Below, piece by piece: positions 18,401 to 27,855 of a DNA stretch of 64,000 nucleotides. The notes under the pieces were generated by a model. The model made no database searches. It saw nothing but the letters and a program-made list of their open reading frames with translations, and was not told the origin of the DNA. Both the position numbers and the translations under genes were made by a program. Source of the DNA: a candidate division FCPU426 bacterium (GTDB taxonomy: Bacteria; Oederibacteriota; Muellerivitia; Muellerivitales; DAHXKG01); the NCBI GenBank assembly GCA_027366525.1, contig DAHXKG010000003.1, forward strand, positions 184,702 to 248,701, written 5' to 3'. Numbering within the stretch: the first letter of the stretch is position 1; each line of letters starts with the position of its first letter.

Positions 18401-18793
18401 ATCTTCTACTTGAGGAGCAGAAACTGCGGCCAATAAGCGTCCCACGGAATCAAACACCCGATAAGCCTCATCCGTGGAAAAGGGTTGTTGATGAGCCCAG
18501 TTATTCTGGTGGTCTATTAGCTCACTGACTAAAGACCTCTCAGCCCTTCCCAAGGTTTTTGCAAAAACTTCGGTCCATTGATTCCACATCACAACTAGAA
18601 GGTTAGTGACATCCCAATTGGGCTTATTCTCTGTGCCAAACAGGTTGGTTTGAGTAGAACCAACCGATTTCTTGGCGATCTCAAACCATTGTTGGGCGTG
18701 CTGGGTACGCATCTCCCGTTCGACAAACGGTTGAAGACCTTCGCGGAGAAGTTCCAATGCTTTACCGACTCGTTCGTGGTTTGTTGATGCCAT
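15464..18793 (-). CDS. Swt1-type HEPN / DUF499 ATPase
   Basis: A 1109-residue AAA-type ATPase of the DUF499 family found in antiphage clusters. The N-terminus (ERVGKALELLREGLQPFVER) resembles the Swt1 HEPN-like domain. Walker A is NFGGGKTHS (about 249-256), Walker B LILVDEW (about 360-366), and a DNA-directed or phage-sensing motor role is usually assumed. The tail (residues 990-1109) ends in a short beta-rich domain after a Ser/Thr linker. It starts 3 nt after the methylase stop and is the last gene of the operon. I do not see the R-x4-6-H RNase motif in the HEPN part. Confidence 0.85.
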   Translation of the reverse strand: MASTNHERVGKALELLREGLQPFVEREMRTQHAQQWFEIAKKSVGSTQTNLFGTENKPNWDVTNLLVVMWNQWTEVFAKTLGRAERSLVSELIDHQNNWAHQQPFSTDEAYRVFDSVGRLLAAVSAPQVEDIEKMKMELLRVRFDEQVRQEKRKTVGTVIESTATHQLPPWREVVTPHKDVANGHYQQAEFAADLWQVHLGEGSEEYKNPIEFYRRTYLTESLKHLLRGALQRLTGKGGDPVIQLQTNFGGGKTHSMLALYHLFSGIKPTELPGMDEILKQAGADKPVSAKRVVLVGNRISPGNPSVKSDGTVVRTLWGELAWQLGGKKAFARIQADDEKATSPGDALRELFNEYGPCLILVDEWVAYARQLHDQADLPGGSFETHFTFAQTLTESAKLAKQCLLVISLPASDTTGSPHAVADDVEVGGERGRVALARLRNAVGRVEASWRPAGAEEGFEIVRRRLFEPILDKNQFIARDTVAQGFYDFYRTQHQEFPLECRNADYEKRLRAAYPIHPEVFDRLYIDWSTLVKFQRTRGVLRLMAAVIHSLWKNNDKNPLILPSNIPIDDPQVQFELTRYLSDNWVPVLDKDVDGPDALPRRIDGEVPNLGKYAACRRVARTIYLGSAPTAAAANRGLEDRQVKLGCVMPGETPAVFGDALRRLSSAATYLYQDGTRYWYSTQPTVTKIAEDRAEQKRRDLDALAHELEKRLQTDLKTKGDFPRVHSAPQSGQDVPDDMDARLVVLGSDYPYSKDPNNKAEAQAKAILENRGNTPRLFRNTLVFLAVDQARLQDLVEAISRYLAWESILDDSEALNLDPHQVKQAENQRNSTDSVVKSRLPEAYQWLLVPVQIDAEKPITWNAIRLTGTDPLAARASKKLKNEELLVTALAGTRLRLDLDNVPLWRGDSVSIRQLIEDFARYLYLPRLTNNAVLREAITSGLTLLTWAQESFAYAESKDEATGQFKGLRCGERIGIPEDNTGLLVKSEVANQQLATRQAVASQAGSSTASPSLTTDSSEKPEGKSRTNVLASPKRFHGTVKLDPTRVGRDASRVADEVIAHLAGLMGSKLKVTLEIEAEIPNGTPDNVIRIVTENSRTLKFKDQGFEKE

Positions 18794-18796
18794 TGT

Positions 18797-21691
18797 TTAG
18801 GATTCCTTACTTTCAAATAGACCGGTTTGTTCATGTGGCACTTTACCGACTTCACGGGCCAAACGGGTAATTTCTGGCCAGCTTTGGACCAAAGCATTAT
18901 AGCTTAAAGCTTCTTGAGATCGTTTCTTGCGCTCACAGATGGAGTAAAGTCTATAAGCCAATTCACGAGCTGTTTCGGCTTTACTCCCGAGTTTGCTAAC
19001 CAGCACTGCCGCCGCCGATTCCCCTTTTGCCAAAACACGTACCAAGTGATGCACTGTTTCCCATGCCGTCAAACGGTCATCCTTAGCGAGATCCCAGTTA
19101 TCCGACAGTTCTTCAGGCTTTAGCAAACGCACCTTCCCACGTTTGGATTCCAGGATTCCGGTCTCTTCTAAGCCATGAACACTTGTGTTTTTGGCTTTGC
19201 TAAGAGTTTCCGCTACCCCATATTCTCCGGCAGCAAAACCTTGTTGTTCAAACCAAGCCAAAGCCCAACGGCTATAGGCATCAAAATCGCCTCCCTGTTC
19301 GGCCAACGTCTCATCCATCACTTGGTTAATCAAAGCCAAGGCTTCTCGAACGGGTACCGCTTTACCTTCCGTATCAATCACTTTTGAAAAACGTGTAAAT
19401 ATCGCCATTCCAGGGCCTATGGAAGCCTGAGCCAAATCCACTGGAGCAATATTGCTCTGTTGTAGTTTTTGAAGGGCTGACGGCAATTCGGACTTCAATT
19501 CTGCCAAAAAATCACGACGTGTTACGGTAGGTGCATCATGATTATTTTTTCTGCAGACCAAAACAACACTCGTTGCTAAAGCCGCAATATTCTTTTTTAG
19601 ATTTCCAGTATATTCAGTTTTTATAGGCCATGTTCCGCTAACAGAAAATCCAGCTGAAATTACCGCATCAAGAAAAGTCTCCCAACCAGTGCTTGCAGTC
19701 CCACCTTCACTTTTATTTTCGGATTGTTTAAAAGCATAGTAAATGGTTACAGGAAATAATAAATGACTCCTTTCCGAAAGACACCGCATTGCATTCGTCA
19801 TCCCATTTAAGAAAAATTTTTCAGCCGCATCTTTATTACCATGTCTATATGGTGTCGCAACTAATTCTTCAGCCTTCGGAACAGCAAGAGTTCCAAAAAG
19901 TTCAGGGAAAATGTTTTTCAAAGATCTACGCAACCAAACATAAAAAAAGTCCGAAAGATCTGCATAGCCAATATTGTCATAGTACGGGGGATCAGTAGAT
20001 ATCAGTTTATTTAAGCTGATTGTCTGTGTTGCTGCGTCAATTTGGTTTGCAAAACTTTTGGGTTTAGCTGGAGCCGTTAAAATTTGTTTGGCAGCTTGGT
20101 CAATGCCTGCTAAATAATTTCCAGAAGATTCGCTAAAAGGATTTGCTTCTGCAAAATCCCAAACCATCGGGAGGGCTTGCCGACCAAAAGTGCTTGTAAT
20201 AGTATCTCGACCACCGTGCCAAGAACATATGGAAGACCAGTAATTAGCCCCTTTATCAATTGCAAAACTCAAATAAACTCCTACCGCATCCGCATAAGCC
20301 GTTGCACCAAGACCACCGTCGGCCAGTGGTTTGGAATCATCGGGCATGCCTGCAGAAATAGCGTCTTTCTTAACTTCTTCACGGGCTTCTTGGATTAAAT
20401 CAGAAAAAGTCGTTAAGGCCACAAGTTGGCGAGAAGTAAATATTTCATGCCAGAATTTAATTCCATAACCACGACCACTCACTAGATTTGGTGTATTCTG
20501 ATTCATTTCTTCTTCTGGTTTCCATTTCGGTTTAGCTTGCCATACTATTGTTTCGTGTCTGGAAGTTGGGCAAAGATATATTCTCCCATTTTTTCCCTCT
20601 GCAACTATTGCCATGAGTTTGGAGCCAATTCGACCTTTCTTCCCTTCTTCTTTTATATAAGAACTTTCTATAGGAACTCCTGACATTAAGCATTTGAAGT
20701 TAGCACCCTGGGCAAGTTTTGTACCGTTTCGGATTTCAGCAATATTTTTAGGTTTACCAACCTTCACATTGAAGTGATACACGCCGTTTTGAATTGCCGG
20801 TTCCACATAGGCTTCCTTGCCAGGTTTGGTCGAGAGCATAAAGGTTGAAGCGAGTGGTACTTCCACTTTTGCAAAAGCAGGATTGGGGCTTTTCACTGTA
20901 CGGGCCCAAAGCCAAGCAATGACCGTTAGCTTTTGACCTAAATAGGGTTTGAGATCAGGCCGTTCTTTCACCATTTCTTTTGTGATTTCAATCTTTGGAT
21001 AGAGATATCCAATTTTCTTTTCCGCCTCATCTCGCATCCATTGACCGTAATAACGAACATCTTCAGCTAACCCTTGAGTTCCTTTCCATGAGCGTTCAAT
21101 TAAATCTTTACCCTTATTAGCCTCGAAGTTAACAGGTGACTTGTCGGCAAACTTGGGTGGTATTTCAATCATGGCCTTGTTAATTAAAACAGCTACGGGG
21201 TTCAAGTCACTGGCATAAGATTCCAAACCCAATCGTTGAGCCTCTAAGGGTAACGCCCCACCCCCAGCAAAGGGATCATGGAAAGCTGGAAGCTTGTCTC
21301 TGTTGAATAACTCTTTTGCTTGCGGATGGTCTGCGTTGTCCGCACAAGTACGCCGCCAGCTATTCCAAATTTCAGTCCTGGCCCTATTTAGAACTTCTTC
21401 GTTGGTTGTGTTTTCCCATTGCACGAGTTCTTCGATGATCTTGAAAAGTCTCTTCCGTTCTTTTTCTTGCGCTTTTTCAGTTGGAAAAAGGTCAGGCCAC
21501 TCCGAAGGATCATCTACCATCTGAGCAAAAATAACCGCCCGTGCCGCCGCCAAAGGCCGTCTCGCCCACCACAAATGAAGCGTGCTCGGATGGCCATGCC
21601 GAATGGATTTTTCTCTTGCGGAAGCCTTATTGATAGTTTCCAAGGGAAGCGCCACTTCAATAAGTTTTTTTCTATTTTTACTTGGATTCAT
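18797..21691 (-). CDS. DUF1156 adenine/cytosine-N4 DNA methylase
   Basis: A 964-residue DNA methyltransferase of the DUF1156 group. The N-terminus has the typical LIEVALPLETINKASAREKS and HLWWARRPLAAARAVIF. The SAM-binding motif is in FHDPFAGGGALPLEAQRLG; the catalytic motif is TDPPYYDNIGYADLS (about 565-579), a DPPY form used by N6-adenine or N4-cytosine methylases. In a defence operon it probably marks self DNA so that the helicase/ATPase/nuclease genes attack unmodified DNA. The ATG overlaps the stop of the preceding 135-residue gene by 4 nt. Confidence 0.9.
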   Translation of the reverse strand: MNPSKNRKKLIEVALPLETINKASAREKSIRHGHPSTLHLWWARRPLAAARAVIFAQMVDDPSEWPDLFPTEKAQEKERKRLFKIIEELVQWENTTNEEVLNRARTEIWNSWRRTCADNADHPQAKELFNRDKLPAFHDPFAGGGALPLEAQRLGLESYASDLNPVAVLINKAMIEIPPKFADKSPVNFEANKGKDLIERSWKGTQGLAEDVRYYGQWMRDEAEKKIGYLYPKIEITKEMVKERPDLKPYLGQKLTVIAWLWARTVKSPNPAFAKVEVPLASTFMLSTKPGKEAYVEPAIQNGVYHFNVKVGKPKNIAEIRNGTKLAQGANFKCLMSGVPIESSYIKEEGKKGRIGSKLMAIVAEGKNGRIYLCPTSRHETIVWQAKPKWKPEEEMNQNTPNLVSGRGYGIKFWHEIFTSRQLVALTTFSDLIQEAREEVKKDAISAGMPDDSKPLADGGLGATAYADAVGVYLSFAIDKGANYWSSICSWHGGRDTITSTFGRQALPMVWDFAEANPFSESSGNYLAGIDQAAKQILTAPAKPKSFANQIDAATQTISLNKLISTDPPYYDNIGYADLSDFFYVWLRRSLKNIFPELFGTLAVPKAEELVATPYRHGNKDAAEKFFLNGMTNAMRCLSERSHLLFPVTIYYAFKQSENKSEGGTASTGWETFLDAVISAGFSVSGTWPIKTEYTGNLKKNIAALATSVVLVCRKNNHDAPTVTRRDFLAELKSELPSALQKLQQSNIAPVDLAQASIGPGMAIFTRFSKVIDTEGKAVPVREALALINQVMDETLAEQGGDFDAYSRWALAWFEQQGFAAGEYGVAETLSKAKNTSVHGLEETGILESKRGKVRLLKPEELSDNWDLAKDDRLTAWETVHHLVRVLAKGESAAAVLVSKLGSKAETARELAYRLYSICERKKRSQEALSYNALVQSWPEITRLAREVGKVPHEQTGLFESKES

Positions 21692-22095
21692 AAAACTTCC
21701 GTTCGAAATGGAAATTTTCCAGGATGCGATTCGGAAACCTGTACTTTTCTCAAAATGGTTCCATCCTTGAAAAAACTGCCGATAAAATCAGAAATGTTCT
21801 CTGATTTCGGTGATTCCTTAGGCTCAAGACTCATAAGTTCGCTACCGTTTCCTTCTCTCATCACCTTCAAAAAGCTCTTCAAAACATCAATTTCTATTCC
21901 CATTATTTGAAAAATCATTCCACGACGGAAAAGCCTAAAAAATCCATACCGCAAGTCTTCCATCCAATCTTCCTCATCGAAAATTAAGTTTTTTGAAATT
22001 TTAGGCCGAATTGTATTGATTCGTACAGCATATTTTTTGGAATCAATTTCAACCACCGGGAACCGAGTTTCTTCCCTCAAATTGTTAAAACCCAT
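21688..22095 (-). CDS. Unknown 135-residue protein of the methylase operon
   Basis: I do not recognise this protein. It is compact, with a beta-rich start (RFPVVEIDSKKYAVRINTIRP), an acidic stretch EEDWMEDLRYGFFRLFRRG and a second half without clear motifs. It overlaps the upstream 234-residue gene by 19 nt in another frame and the methylase by 4 nt, so it is a tightly coupled member of the operon. It could be the second half of one protein split from the upstream gene, but the ATG at the overlap and two clean frames argue for separate genes. Confidence 0.6.
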   Translation of the reverse strand: MGFNNLREETRFPVVEIDSKKYAVRINTIRPKISKNLIFDEEDWMEDLRYGFFRLFRRGMIFQIMGIEIDVLKSFLKVMREGNGSELMSLEPKESPKSENISDFIGSFFKDGTILRKVQVSESHPGKFPFRTEVL

Positions 22096-22781
22096 TCCGA
22101 AAAGCCAATTGGTATGATTAGCCTGTCGAATTGAATGCGTTCGATATTCAATTGTTCAAGCCCATTCTTCAAATTGCGCTTAATTCGAGGGTTTGTATTA
22201 GATGTAACAAAACCACCTTTTGACTCCACAAGTGCCCTTTCAACCGGGTTATTAGAAGTAGAGTGCTTTTCAAAAATAAAATCCGATGTCCTTTTCCTTT
22301 TCAAAGCACGCTTAGCAATAGCAAGTCCATCTTTTTCAGCTGAATTCAAGAAGTCCGAAAACCTGTTTACATAGGCATATCCTTGATCATCTAAAAATAG
22401 CAGGGTCATACTTTGAGCCAGCCTGCCGGACAAACTGGTCCTCGAAAAATCAGTGTAAGTGTTTGACATTCCAGTTGTTAATCTCAAATTATCAGCATTC
22501 CAATCTAAAAGACCTATGTTTCTGATGAAGAATCCGAATGTCGAAAGAGTCCCTAAAAACGGAGAAAAGCGGCTGGCGAAATCAGCCTTCTTCGTCGTAT
22601 GAGCCAAACGCCAAAAATCCAACTGAAGTTCTTTGGTTTCGGGGCTTATCGTCAAAGGTCTTCTTATCTTTCTCCACTTTGATTGGACGGTTTTCTTATC
22701 CAATTCAAAAACGGGCAAACGACTTCGGCCACTCAAAGCGCTTAAAGAATTAAATAAATTAGCAACATCAAAAGGAAACAT
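22077..22781 (-). CDS. Unknown 234-residue protein with PD-(D/E)XK-like motif
   Basis: No family recognised. Near the end, TSDFIFEK is followed after about 18 residues by VESKGGF, then a helix NLKNGLEQLN. The arrangement D...ExK followed by a helix with a conserved Gln is what PD-(D/E)XK nucleases show, so this may be the cutting subunit of the operon. This is inference from a motif, not from family membership. The first 120 residues look helical. AAAGG precedes the ATG by 7 nt; the AlbA-like gene ends 50 nt upstream. Confidence 0.55.
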   Translation of the reverse strand: MFPFDVANLFNSLSALSGRSRLPVFELDKKTVQSKWRKIRRPLTISPETKELQLDFWRLAHTTKKADFASRFSPFLGTLSTFGFFIRNIGLLDWNADNLRLTTGMSNTYTDFSRTSLSGRLAQSMTLLFLDDQGYAYVNRFSDFLNSAEKDGLAIAKRALKRKRTSDFIFEKHSTSNNPVERALVESKGGFVTSNTNPRIKRNLKNGLEQLNIERIQFDRLIIPIGFSEWVLTI

Positions 22782-22831
22782 TAATGACCTTTCTATAATC
22801 AGTTTTTTTGCTTAAATAGGATTCTCGCCTA

Positions 22832-24286
22832 TTACTTGAGCACCTTCCAATACCCGCCCTTGTCCGGTCCGACACGACGTAAAAAATATTTTTTTCTCAG
22901 CTTAGCGATGTTTTGCTCCACCTTTCGATGTGAAATACCCACTTGCTCCGCGACCTCTCTTGCGGGAGCATCTGGTTTTTGCTGAAGGTATGCCATAATC
23001 CGTTCTTGGTTTTTCGTTAATCGATCTCCGACCTTTTTCTACGACCCTTTCTCCGACCCCACCGAGCTCTGAGTCTCGCTAAACCCCTGAACTATTTTAG
23101 CCATAAAGGTAACGATAAGAGACCCCTGCCTCTCCTGGAAAATCGGTGGCTTGGCCCCATGTTTTTGGCACATAGCGATGACCCGATTGGTTCCACGTCC
23201 CCAAACTTCGACAGCCCCCGTACGATGGAATGCCTCGGCGATCAATGGATTGGGCGGTTTGGAATCGTGTTTGCCTGAAAGCTGTTCCAAAGTGATGCCG
23301 GTTGGCAAACGCCCATCGCTGTGAATTTCAATCCGATCATCGAATACCGCAATAGAAACGTAACCGGAATAATAAGAATAATCCCGATGCATGACCGCAT
23401 TGAGGAGAATTTCCCGTAACGCATCCAAGGGCACCGGAAATCGGTCTTCCCGGAATATTTCTCCTTCCGGAAACCTTGCACCCAAAGGCATGGTTCGTTT
23501 CAGGAACTCCATCCCTTCCCGGACCATAGAAAAGGCGTTCATGTGCTCTTGTCGGTTATCCACGATTTCGTCGGTAACTTCGATTCCCCGAAAGCGTCCC
23601 ATCTTGAGGAGACATTGGGGATAGTCTGGAAGGAGTTTCTTGCCGTAAAGAACTTGGGCGGCCTGGGTCAGGATGCCATCTTTTCGCAATCCCAGACGAT
23701 CCAGGATTTCTCCAATATCCCGGCTGGTCTCGGGTGAAATACGGTTCTGCTGGATGGCCAAATCCCGCGTTCGCAGTATTTCCCGGCGATCTAAGTCCTT
23801 CAGGGCTAATCCTTCAGCGGGAAAGTTTTCCCAACGGCGCTTGGAATGGCCGCGTTCAACCAAAAGTTTTTCGTATTTGACTTGGGGCATCCGCTTGGTG
23901 GAACTTCCCACCCTCTCGTAGGCACGACCCTCATAGCTGACAGGTTTGAGATCCTGTCCATCCTCGACTTGGGCCACAATAACCTCGTGGCCCGTCTTGA
24001 GTTTGACACGATGGAGGGAAACATGGGCCGGAGGCTCAAAACGATCCGTGGCCTGGGCAATCTCCTGCAAGGTGCGATCCGAGGCCGTTTGACCATCGAT
24101 AGTGCCGTCTTCTCGAACATCGAAAAGAACCACACCACCTGATCCGTTCAGAAAAGCACAAAGCGTTTGCATTCCTTCCTTCAATTCACTGGTCGAGCGT
24201 TTGAACTCAAGTGTCGAGCCTTCACCCATACGAACAAGAGACTGGAGTCGATGGATAGTAAAAGTCTCTCCCGGAATTTTCTTCAT
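22832..24286 (-). pseudogene. AlbA_2/HATPase/winged-helix regulator interrupted by an in-frame TAG
   Basis: A COG2865-type regulator. Order: AlbA_2 (Schlafen-like) DNA-binding domain with GEGSTLEFKRS, GHKL-type ATP-binding part with LREILLNAVMHRDYS and FHRTGAVEVWGRGTNRV, then a winged helix, REVAEQVGISHRKVEQNI, ending KGGYWKVLK. A TAG codon at about 23039-23041 interrupts the frame in the linker before the winged helix; the same frame continues to a TAA at 22832. The first 415 residues may still be made as a protein without its winged helix. The ATG overlaps the helicase stop by 4 nt. A damaged relative is at 8156-8714. Confidence 0.8.
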
Positions 24287-27200
24287 GAGGGTTCCTCCGC
24301 CTTCTCCAAAAGCTCAGAAAAGTTATAATTGACGCTGGTCACTCCAAAATCAGGCTCACGTTTGAATGGGTTGCGGATGTAATGCACTTTGTGGTTATCA
24401 TCCATGAATTCCACGATGGCGAGGATAAAATCTTCCGGTTTATTCATTGAATAGAGAATTTCATTTCGGGTAACCGTTACTGTATCCGCTCCAGTGATTC
24501 GCCCCTTCACCTCAATAAATCGCAACTTTCCGGTTCCTGGTATTCGGCTCTCAATATCATATCCCAATTTTTCAGTTTCCCTATCTTTGGGATCAAACCC
24601 GAGCTTCCGCTCAATTTCCATAATGATTTCACGGGCTTTAGCGGCTGAGGCTTGGGTATCGGTAGTTGTGGTGGTGGCCTGAGTATTGGACATCTTGGCA
24701 ATGAGGCCGGCAGGAATCACCAGAAGTCCACCTAATACAACGGGTGGCAAAGGTGATAACTGGGTTTCCAGCTTAAGATCTTCCAACCTTTTTTGAAGAC
24801 GGGCTTGCAAGTTGTCAGCACGCTTGCGTGCTTCATTGGAATTTAATCTTGCATTTGCCTTTCCGGCTTGCTCCTGAAGCTTTAAATCTTCCGCCCGATG
24901 ATCCCAGTAATTAATTTCTTTAGTCAATCGTTCTTTTACGGCTGCTTCCGTTTTCTGGATTAAAGCAATCTTCTGTGATCGTATTTCTTCAAAATGGTCT
25001 GGGACAATCTTGCTAATAGCATAGGTTTGGGCTTTTGGTTCAAGTTCTTTAGTAATCCATGTACATTCGGGCCGATTTAGAAAAACTTCTATTTTGGGTT
25101 CTTCTGATTTTAATGGGCGATAATCAAGATAGGGGGCATAATTCAGATGACGGGCATTACCGGCAGCATCAATTTCCACATAAAGCATTTTTTTTGAAAC
25201 TACCCTTCGGTCTCCGGATCGAGTGATGCTTGCATCTTGAATGGCATGTTCCAAATAGAAAAGAATCCTGGGCTGGTCATTTGAATCCAAGTCATCAACT
25301 AAAACTGCGCCCCGTTTTAAAAGATCACGATGTCTTTCAATAATCAGATCAAGGGTTGAATCCAATAATGGATGCCCTGGGCATATAAAAGCTGCTGGGA
25401 TTTGACCCTGAGGAGCAATTAGACACTTTTCAAATGTAATTCGTTCATAACGCGGAACTACTGCTTCACCAATACCTAAAAGCCTATCCCGATTGCGAAC
25501 AGGAGCCGGAACAAAGGATAATTCATAGCGACGTGGTTCTTTCTGCTTGGAATTGCCTCCTAATTGCTGAAAGGCTTCCAAAAAGAACGATTCAATGTAA
25601 TGGGGTTGGAGACGGCGAGCTTCTGCTCGTTCCATTTGTTCACGGATTTTATAAACCCGGCTTACATCCATCACGTCCTGGGCCAAAGCTTGTTCTTCGA
25701 TTAGGGTTTGAAGCTCTTCTTTGTTGAAAGCATTGGCTACCACCTTATTTAAATAAGCTTTTACTTCGGGATTTTCACCATAACGAATGGCTTCAATTAA
25801 CAATTCCCGCAGGGGCTTACCATCAAATACTAATTTCCCCAGCACATCAAAGACCTGACCACCTAAGGCATTTCGCGCTTCTTCTAACTTGCTCAATAGA
25901 GTCAGATAAACTTCACCTTCCCTAGTGCCATCTGCCACCAAGTTCCATAAGTGACAGACTTCGGTTTGACCGATACGGTGAATACGACCAAAACGTTGTT
26001 CAATACGGTTAGGATTCCAAGGCAGATCGTAATTCACCATCAGGTGGGCACGTTGAAGGTTGATACCTTCCCCGGCGGCATCAGTGGCCAGCAACACCTG
26101 AACTAGAGGATCATGGCGGAAAGCTTCCTGGGATTTAGTTCTCTCTTCTCGACCCATTCCACCATGAATAAGGACTACCGCTTCTTGGCGTCCTAAAAGG
26201 CTGGTTGTCTTTTGGTGTAAGTAATTCAAGGTGTCACGGTGTTCGGTGAAAATAATCAATTTTTGATGTGGCGAAGGCTTTGGGGGTGGAATAGATCCAG
26301 AACCGTACGGATCTGGGGAGTCACTCATTTTAGAAGCAAAGATTTCGTGCAAAAGTTGGGATAGTTCAATCCACTTTTTATCTTCACCACTTCTTTTGAC
26401 TGTGAGTGATAAATTTTCCAGACGGGTAAGAGTTTCAATTTCGACCTTGAGTTCAAATATTGAATGGGCAGCTGTCGCTTGATCAACAATCTCGGATTCT
26501 TTTTCTTCTATTTCATCTGATGGCGCGTCATCAATATCCTCAAGGTCTTCATCATCAAGGACCGGGGTGTCTTTATTGATATCTGTGGGAGGGACTGAAC
26601 CCCGTTGAATAAGTTCCAGTTCCCGCAACTTACTTTCAAGACGTTCTCTCCTTCGTTTTAAAGATTGATAAATAGCTTCGGGTGATGACGCAAGCCGCCT
26701 TTGGAGGATGGTTAGTGCAAAACCTACAGTGCCGGAACGTTTATCATTTTGGAGTTTTTCCACCCGGTTAAATTCTTCTCGGACGTAGTTTGTTACTTCA
26801 GCATAGAGACGAGCCTCAATATCCGAGAGTTTATAGGAAATGGTACGGGCTATTCTTTGAGGAAACAGGGGTTTGGCGTCAAATTTAAGAAGATTTTCTT
26901 TCACCATCCGGCGCATAAGATCTGATACATCAGATGTGTGCACACCATCCCTGAACTTTCCTTCAAACCGATCACCGTCTAGTAAGGCCATAAAAAGCTG
27001 GAAGTCTTCCTCTTTGCCGTTATGTGGCGTAGCGGTCATAAGAAGAAAGTGTCGGGTAATTCTTGATAGTTCTTGTCCCAGACGATAACGTTTGGTGTAT
27101 TTAACTTCACCGCCAAAAAAAGTTGCGGACATCTTGTGAGCCTCGTCACAAATAATTAAATCCCATCTGGCTTCAGGTACTAATAGTTTGGCTTGGACTT

Positions 27201-27840
27201 CCTCGTCCCGGCTGAGTTTATCCAATCGGGCAATAACTAGATTGTTTTCAAGAAACCAATTTCCCGTTCGGGATGATTCCAATTTGTCATTGGTTAAGAT
27301 GTCAAAGGGAAGATGAAATCTGCGAAATAATTCATCCTGCCAGTTTTCGGCAAGACTTCCTGGGCATACAACCAAACACCGTTGAAGATCGCCACGGGCA
27401 ATCAATTCTTTAATAAATAAACCCGCCATGATGGTTTTACCGGCTCCAGGGTCGTCAGCCAGAAGAAACCGCAAGGGTTGTCTTGGGAGCATCTTTTCAT
27501 AAACGGCGGTTATCTGATGTGGAAGTGGTTCAACTTCGGAAGTGTGTACGGCTAGAACAGGGTCGAATAAATGGGCTAAACGGATACGATGGGCTTCGGA
27601 AACTAAACGGAAAAGCCCACCATCACCATCAAAACTCCAGGGGCGTCCCTTCTCTGCTATTTCAATGCGGGATTCATCCTGCCGATAGACGAGTTGGTTC
27701 CCAATTTTTCCTGAAGGGTCTTTATAAGTAAGCTCAACTGCATCAGTGCCATACCACTGGATGTTAACTACGGTAATAAGACAATTGGGCAATATGCCAC
27801 TAACGGATGTGTTTGGTAGTAAATCTTCTAATTTTGCCAT
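24283..27840 (-). CDS. SNF2-type helicase with C-terminal DUF3883
   Basis: A 1185-residue superfamily 2 helicase. Motif I is DDPGAGKTIMAGL (about 129-141), motif II IICDEAHKMSA, motif III LLMTATPHNG, and motifs V-VI LLATDAAGEGINLQ and QRFGRIHRIGQ. After a long coiled-coil region, the C-terminus has LRFIEVKGR...TVTVTRNEI, the DUF3883 (PD-(D/E)XK-related) pattern. It is similar in layout to helicases of DISARM-like and other restriction-type systems, where it would translocate on foreign DNA. It is at or near the head of the operon with the methylase and DUF499 ATPase; the nuclease-like gene upstream ends 15 nt before. Confidence 0.9.
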   Translation of the reverse strand: MAKLEDLLPNTSVSGILPNCLITVVNIQWYGTDAVELTYKDPSGKIGNQLVYRQDESRIEIAEKGRPWSFDGDGGLFRLVSEAHRIRLAHLFDPVLAVHTSEVEPLPHQITAVYEKMLPRQPLRFLLADDPGAGKTIMAGLFIKELIARGDLQRCLVVCPGSLAENWQDELFRRFHLPFDILTNDKLESSRTGNWFLENNLVIARLDKLSRDEEVQAKLLVPEARWDLIICDEAHKMSATFFGGEVKYTKRYRLGQELSRITRHFLLMTATPHNGKEEDFQLFMALLDGDRFEGKFRDGVHTSDVSDLMRRMVKENLLKFDAKPLFPQRIARTISYKLSDIEARLYAEVTNYVREEFNRVEKLQNDKRSGTVGFALTILQRRLASSPEAIYQSLKRRRERLESKLRELELIQRGSVPPTDINKDTPVLDDEDLEDIDDAPSDEIEEKESEIVDQATAAHSIFELKVEIETLTRLENLSLTVKRSGEDKKWIELSQLLHEIFASKMSDSPDPYGSGSIPPPKPSPHQKLIIFTEHRDTLNYLHQKTTSLLGRQEAVVLIHGGMGREERTKSQEAFRHDPLVQVLLATDAAGEGINLQRAHLMVNYDLPWNPNRIEQRFGRIHRIGQTEVCHLWNLVADGTREGEVYLTLLSKLEEARNALGGQVFDVLGKLVFDGKPLRELLIEAIRYGENPEVKAYLNKVVANAFNKEELQTLIEEQALAQDVMDVSRVYKIREQMERAEARRLQPHYIESFFLEAFQQLGGNSKQKEPRRYELSFVPAPVRNRDRLLGIGEAVVPRYERITFEKCLIAPQGQIPAAFICPGHPLLDSTLDLIIERHRDLLKRGAVLVDDLDSNDQPRILFYLEHAIQDASITRSGDRRVVSKKMLYVEIDAAGNARHLNYAPYLDYRPLKSEEPKIEVFLNRPECTWITKELEPKAQTYAISKIVPDHFEEIRSQKIALIQKTEAAVKERLTKEINYWDHRAEDLKLQEQAGKANARLNSNEARKRADNLQARLQKRLEDLKLETQLSPLPPVVLGGLLVIPAGLIAKMSNTQATTTTTDTQASAAKAREIIMEIERKLGFDPKDRETEKLGYDIESRIPGTGKLRFIEVKGRITGADTVTVTRNEILYSMNKPEDFILAIVEFMDDNHKVHYIRNPFKREPDFGVTSVNYNFSELLEKAEEPS

Positions 27841-27855
27841 GTTAAAACCTTACTA

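Noticed and set aside
23039-23041. TAG as a recoded (amber-suppressed) codon
   Set aside because: cmr5 uses TAG as its normal stop, no recoding signal or suppressor tRNA is visible, and other nonsense and frameshift damage is common in the island.
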